From the NCBI GenBank assembly GCA_001586965.3, contig LUCW03000801.1, positions 1 through 32,500 on the forward strand: DNA of 32,500 nt, written 5' to 3'. Made by a program: the position numbers and the translations under genes. The notes beneath the pieces were generated by a model. It did not search any database, was not told where the DNA came from, and was given only the letters and a program-made list of their open reading frames with translations. Origin of the DNA: Sphaeroforma sirkka (Eukaryota; Opisthokonta; Ichthyosporea; Ichthyophonida). The first letter of the stretch is position 1; each line of letters starts with the position of its first letter. Shown in pieces: positions 22,709-32,500 of the stretch.

Positions 22709-22788
22709 CCATAGCAATCCACGCTCCACTTTTTTACGCTGTTTGTTCCCATAGTAATCCACGTTCTACTTTCTTACGCTATTTGTCG
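22709..22788 (+). repeat. 40-bp tandem duplication
   Basis: Two adjacent 40-bp copies both begin CCATAG (22709 and 22749) and share AATCCACG, CTACTTT or CCACTTT, TTACGCT and TTTGT at the same offsets, with a handful of substitutions. Confidence 0.85.
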
Positions 22789-22862
22789 CATATTTCAATA
22801 TGTGTCAGTGTGCGTCGCTACCGCCTGCTCTGAGCATCGCGCTTTACTTCGCAACGACATAT

Positions 22863-22868
22863 TTTATT
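22863..22868 (-). terminator. Possible polyadenylation signal (AATAAA) for TRMU
   Basis: AATAAA on the minus strand, about 125 bp past the TRMU stop codon, is a plausible distance for a 3' UTR. The hexamer is common by chance in this AT-rich DNA, and no transcript evidence is available. Confidence 0.35.
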
Positions 22869-22990
22869 GCGCCCGACCATTCCTCAAAACGTATAAATAG
22901 AAAACGGATAAATTGACAGTCTACGAAGACATGTCAAAACCGTGTATGGCAAATTCTTTCCACTTTTGATACAAACCTTGCAACGCGTTT

Positions 22991-27700
<4,710 letters not shown>

Positions 27701-27707
27701 CTACTTA

Positions 27708-28345
<638 letters not shown>

Positions 28346-29531
28346 AACATATATACGTGTTGCGCAAGGAAACACCGCGACGACAGCGTAAGAAGTGTAT
28401 GCTACTGTTGTGGGAAATTCATATTATGTTCGTCTTTGTTTTATCGTTGAGGCACAAGCCAGCAAAGGCGAACAATTTGACAGCATAGTATTCGAGTGGT
28501 AGAGAATTAATACACCCCAAGCCCGTTTCTTTTTATTTTAAAAAGACAAGCTTTAATAACGACTTCAGTTTAGTGGGTTGAAAGGGATCCCGGAAGGGAA
28601 CCTCTAAGGCAAGGTTGAATGTGAAATACCGCCACGAAGCTATTTTTGCTCTACAGTTTGCTTGGTTTGTGTATCTCACACAAAATACCAGAGCTCATTC
28701 TTGCTAATATGTGTATATTTTGTTGCCTCTCGAAAGAATTGCGACATTCATGCCCTGCGTGCGTTTGTATTGTATTTCTGTTGCACTGCAACAGCATCAC
28801 ATAGTGTCATCACAAGGCAGACATGGGTTTCAACACCACTATATAAAGCTACAATATAGACTGTATAGATCCTCATGAATAGTAGCGTTCCAGCCCAAAA
28901 GAAGGATAAACCTTCAGGCTTCAGATTAAGACACCCGTGTGATACTTTCGAAATTCGCCTGAATATATATACAATATTGTTTTATCAAATGTGTTTTTGA
29001 ATACCAATTCTTGTCTTTCAAGGACTGGAGCTTGAATGCTCCAACCTAAATGTTTATTGCGGGGATAGTTCCAGACTATCCCACTAAATTATAATTAAAT
29101 GAACGCGACGAATACGAGTCATACGCCGTGTTACTAATACTAATCCTCACCTGATAGGTGAAGGTTCTATATGCGGGGGGACGACTGTGATAAGTGAAGT
29201 TGTTTCCCGGTTATGTTGTACACACTCCTAAGTTCATATGGGTGTTCATGCTGTAAAATCTCATGGTATGGCAGCCGCAGGTCAAGAATAGTCGGGACTC
29301 AAATCGGCGTCATACAAAATATGTGTTAAGATGGCCATCAAAATCGGATGGAACGCGTCATCACTCTACAGAGTATCCTTAGGCGGCCACCAGATGGCGA
29401 ATTGTCTCAGAATCAACAAATGTAAAATAAATAATATATAACATCTCCACTGGCACTATTAGGATCTCCGGGTAGCCAGCCTTAAGCCAGGACACTCGAA
29501 TGAAAATGCTGAGTTAACAACAGTTTGCAAC
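28346..29531. other. Intergenic region, no supported gene
   Basis: Plus-strand frames at 28270-28488 and 28662-28859 have no recognisable features. The sequence returns to ordinary composition after the microsatellite. I see no tRNA, hairpin terminator or conserved exon here. Confidence 0.45.
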
Positions 29532-30347
29532 TCAAGGCCATTTGATGTGACCGTTCTCTTGAAATTGGGCAAGATTGAGATACTCCTCAGAGTCATCCTC
29601 AGTGTATACTACTCGGTGAAACCCATCTTTGGCATCCTCCAAGATCCCTTCGTACCATGTTTGATCGGACGGCCAGTATACTTCCACTTTCGAGCCTACA
29701 GCGTACGGTAACAAACTGCTGCTCTTGATCGAGTAAAACCAACCAAAAAAGAACTTCTTCAGTCCATCCATATCCTGATCCCCATCTCCGACACATGATA
29801 CAACACATTGCACAGCCACTTCCGATTGGCTGATAGTGACATATTCATCCGTCTCCACATAATCTGCGGGACGAAGACGAATATCGACCTTTCCGGATTT
29901 GAGTTGTTCCTCGATATGTTCAACTTTTATGAACTTCTTCCCAATAAAGCCAGAGGAAGTCGCACAAACGGCCTTAAGAATACTGCCATCATACATAAGA
30001 TAAGAATGTCCGACTGTTATGTTAAAACTAGACTTAGCTGGTGTACAATGTTCTGTTGCGTCGATTGAAGATACGGACGACTTATCACTACATTTCTCTT
30101 TTGGGTTGTAGAGATGATTGAACTCTTCGAAGCATCTTGGGAGAGATTCTCCGTACAATGAACCATACGGCCATGTTTCTTCTTTGGCAGGGATGATAAA
30201 AACCTCCTCAAGTGCAGCGTCTACAAAATGCACAGACTTGCGTCTCTGGCGACACTCTTTTCTCACTTTTTTGAGCGGCAAACCTGATTCCTGATCATCT
30301 CCAGGACGTTTCAAGGAGATATCCGAATTGGACCACAAGTCTACCAT
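29532..30347 (-). CDS. Unnamed protein with PP1-docking motif and Tudor-like C-terminus
   Basis: A single-exon frame of 271 aa. Residues 13-37 are basic (LKRPGDD, PLKKVRKECRQRRK), a likely nuclear localisation signal. KSVHF at 37-41 fits the RVxF consensus for protein phosphatase 1 docking and is set, as in many PP1 partners, in a basic-then-acidic context (RRKSVHFVDAALEEV). Residues about 110-215 show RLRPADYVETDEYVTISQSE and then FFFGWFYSIKSSSLLPY, which weakly resembles a BAH fold. Residues 216-262 (AVGSKVEVYWPSDQTWYEGI, then HRVVYTEDDSEEYLNL) match the Tudor/Agenet-like barrel: GxxVEVYWP, W-Y-x-G, hydrophobic-Y, D-D-x-E. Together they suggest a chromatin-associated PP1 regulator. That role is inference; the domain pattern is what is seen. 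No membrane segment. The lack of introns contrasts with PIGL, PPWD1 and TRMU. Confidence 0.8.
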   Translation of the reverse strand: MVDLWSNSDISLKRPGDDQESGLPLKKVRKECRQRRKSVHFVDAALEEVFIIPAKEETWPYGSLYGESLPRCFEEFNHLYNPKEKCSDKSSVSSIDATEHCTPAKSSFNITVGHSYLMYDGSILKAVCATSSGFIGKKFIKVEHIEEQLKSGKVDIRLRPADYVETDEYVTISQSEVAVQCVVSCVGDGDQDMDGLKKFFFGWFYSIKSSSLLPYAVGSKVEVYWPSDQTWYEGILEDAKDGFHRVVYTEDDSEEYLNLAQFQENGHIKWP

Positions 30348-32500
30348 CTCGGGCTGAGGGTTAAAAATAGGTCCATTCTTTGTTTAATTGATTGTTCAAA
30401 AACAATGACAACTTTCCTTCTCTTAGAACCATACCTCAGACTTAATATTAAAACACAAATTGATTTTGATATATTTAAGTCATTAAAACTAGTTATTTTT
30501 TTATACAAAACTAGACTTGAATCATTCCAAAAGCTAAATGCAAAAGAACGCAACACAATTAAGTTAATGCTTATGCAACACGATGTTAAAGCCCTCGAAG
30601 CATACAAAGAATTGAAAGAATAGTACAATTCTCAACTTTATTACCCACGCTACCTTACCAATGGGCAGTAAATATAATGTATATCAGTATAAACAATAGA
30701 AGCATGCTAGCAAAATCAATTAGCCGATATCTCTATACAAGCAGACCCATGTGGAAGCCTTTTCTCATCATATACCTTTGGCTTCATGATGTCGGTCAAA
30801 TGTTCAAGCATGGTTGTCATGGACATCAGATACAAGATCGGCTGGGTAAGGGAATAGAAGGAAGCTAGAGAAGAACTGAATTCACTGACTATCTGAACAA
30901 AAGCGAGTAATTTGAAGTGGCAATTTGATCATTCAAATGCCGTACAGGTAAGATAATTAGAGTTGCAAAAGCACCTAAACTTTCTGCAACAATTTTTAAA
31001 CTGACAGCTTGGCAGAAAATTTCTGTCTTTTATACTCGGGGGTCGACAGAAAAACTGGAAATGTGCATAAGTCTACGAAAATATTTATTCAAAACTGATT
31101 AAAAAAAAACATCGTTCGATTGTTTTGAGGTGTTGCATACAGAAGTAGGTAAAATTATGCAATTCTATTCAAAATTCTTTATTCAATTAGACCTAAAATG
31201 GGTTTTGTCTGAACGGAAGGCTTTTCCGATTGGTGTTCGATATAAAAATTAAGGGTTTTCGATACAACAATATTTTGATTTCTTTCAAAAAAACAATACT
31301 AACAGAACAAAGGTCATTTTCATTTTCATTAAAGAAAAAACAAAATCACTACACATGTCTATGCACAAACAAATATTTTTAGCTCACGGCGGACGCCGGA
31401 CAGCTGAACAATGTGGATTGTGGGCTGATACCTGCTGGTGGAGTGCAAAATTGTTGAAAAATTCTGATTCGTTGTGTTGCAACCGCGAAAAATAATAATA
31501 AACACATGTGCTTCTGCAATCTGCAATGTGAATTTGAACGTCGCTTATTCATTCTTTTCTCTTCTTGTTGTTGATACTGATGTGTCGTAGGGCCGTAGTC
31601 CGTAGGCCGTAGGCAGAGTTTGCGACAGCGACATAGAGCTCAATGAGTTGAGAATACCTACAAATAAAAATAGGTTGTTTGTTAAAAAAATTGTACTCTC
31701 TCGTTTGAAACATCGCAAAACATATTTTCTGTTTGTTTTTTTTCGTCTTGAAATGATTGATGGTTTTGGTAATCTGATAGTAAGTGATCAAAAATACATT
31801 CTTTGAAACTCGAACATTGGTCCAATCAAAACTGCATCAGCAGCAGAATTAAGATACAAGCATTGAGTATAATTGGTTCTAACTTCTATGTCCTCAACAG
31901 AAATTATGCATAAAATCAATCAATTTTTTACGTAAATAGATTCTGTTCAGTACGTTATTCAACCTTGAAGATTTTTTAATAAAATTAAAAGAGTAGGCTC
32001 TTTGAAGAATGGCGGGAAACAGTTGGCGCCCTTTTTTATGTTTTTGTATCAAAAAACAAAAACAAATAATAGATATATCATAGCCTCCTTTTTGTTTTCT
32101 ATTTTTAAAAATAGCCAAAACCAAATGTATGTATTTAAAAAATTTGAAGATTTGGTTTGTTTGTTTGGTTATGGTTGATATTATTGTTTTTTAAAAACAA
32201 ACAGTATTTAAAATATGTATGTACATATAAAATTATAACAACAAAGAGAATACTTTACAAAAGCGACAATCGTAAATATATATCCCAATATCCGTTAGTC
32301 CTTTTAGCTGACCGTCCGCCATGGGCCCATTCCACGTGTGAATCTTTTTAAAAAATCGACCAGTACTAGAAAAATGTAAAAATAGGCCTATGGCTGTGAT
32401 ATATTTTCTCAATGTCATATAATGATTGGATTACAAACCCAGCTGCTCTGCAAGTCTGCATAGCCCAATTTTTGCTTTGTTTTTAAAAAAACATTCAGAG
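30348..32500. other. AT-rich region without convincing gene
   Basis: Many A and T homopolymer runs and no microsatellite of the TA/ACAT type. A plus-strand frame at 30405-30623 (72 codons, ending LMLMQHDVKALEAYKELKE) is protein-like but unrecognised. Other frames are AT-driven. Short GC-richer islands occur at 31381-31435 (GGCGGACGCCGGACAGC) and 31586-31614 (heptamer repeat). Confidence 0.45.
31586..31614 (+). repeat. Short CCGTAGG heptamer repeat
   Basis: GTAGGGCC, GTAGTCC, GTAGGCC and GTAGGCA follow one another, about four units of period 7 after the first. The core GTAG is shared with the array at 20018. Confidence 0.7.

Overview
The window reads as nuclear DNA of a eukaryote, most likely a unicellular relative of animals or another opisthokont. 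Three conserved housekeeping genes can be modelled end to end with 24 short GT-AG introns (168-657 bp), and their proteins align best, from memory of the families, with animal orthologues. The name of the organism cannot be read from the sequence. An ichthyosporean-like holozoan is my inference from animal-like proteins, short introns with GTATG donors, and many retroelements and AT-rich microsatellites.

Layout. (1) 1 to about 6.3 kb, minus strand: a broken Ty3/gypsy-class LTR retrotransposon running off the left edge, with gag-like, zinc-knuckle, protease, reverse transcriptase, RNase H, an extra NPP-motif domain, integrase and a chromodomain-like tail. A tRNA-like sequence with RNA polymerase III A and B boxes lies on the opposite strand inside the gag-like part. 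(2) 6.9-7.9 kb, minus: a Ty1/copia-like gag/protease relic. (3) 8.4-10.9 kb, plus: PIGL, the second enzyme of GPI-anchor synthesis, 7 exons, 261 aa. (4) 11.65-12.84 kb, minus: an intronless unrecognised protein with a tryptophan-marked helical repeat of about 16 residues. (5) 13.9-19.7 kb, minus: PPWD1, a WD40-cyclophilin spliceosome-associated isomerase, 11 exons, 664 aa. (6) 19.9-22.9 kb: retroelement scraps and very long (TA)n and (ACAT)n tracts. (7) 23.0-27.1 kb, minus: TRMU/MnmA mitochondrial tRNA 2-thiouridylase, 9 exons, 523 aa. (8) 27.7-28.35 kb: a second large compound microsatellite. (9) 29.5-30.35 kb, minus: an intronless protein with a PP1-docking RVxF motif, a possible BAH-like middle and a C-terminal Tudor-like fold. 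(10) 30.4-32.5 kb: AT-rich DNA with no convincing gene.

The host genes do not form a pathway. PIGL acts at the ER membrane, PPWD1 in the nucleus on splicing complexes, TRMU in mitochondria, and the Tudor-like protein probably on chromatin. The less ordinary items are the 16-residue Trp-repeat protein, the PP1/Tudor protein, the 24-bp minisatellite that multiplies the splice donor of TRMU intron 3, the pol III-type element inside the gypsy gag region, and the NPP domain of that element. All exon limits were drawn by hand from splice signals and family alignment. Reading phases close exactly in all three spliced genes, which is the main internal check.
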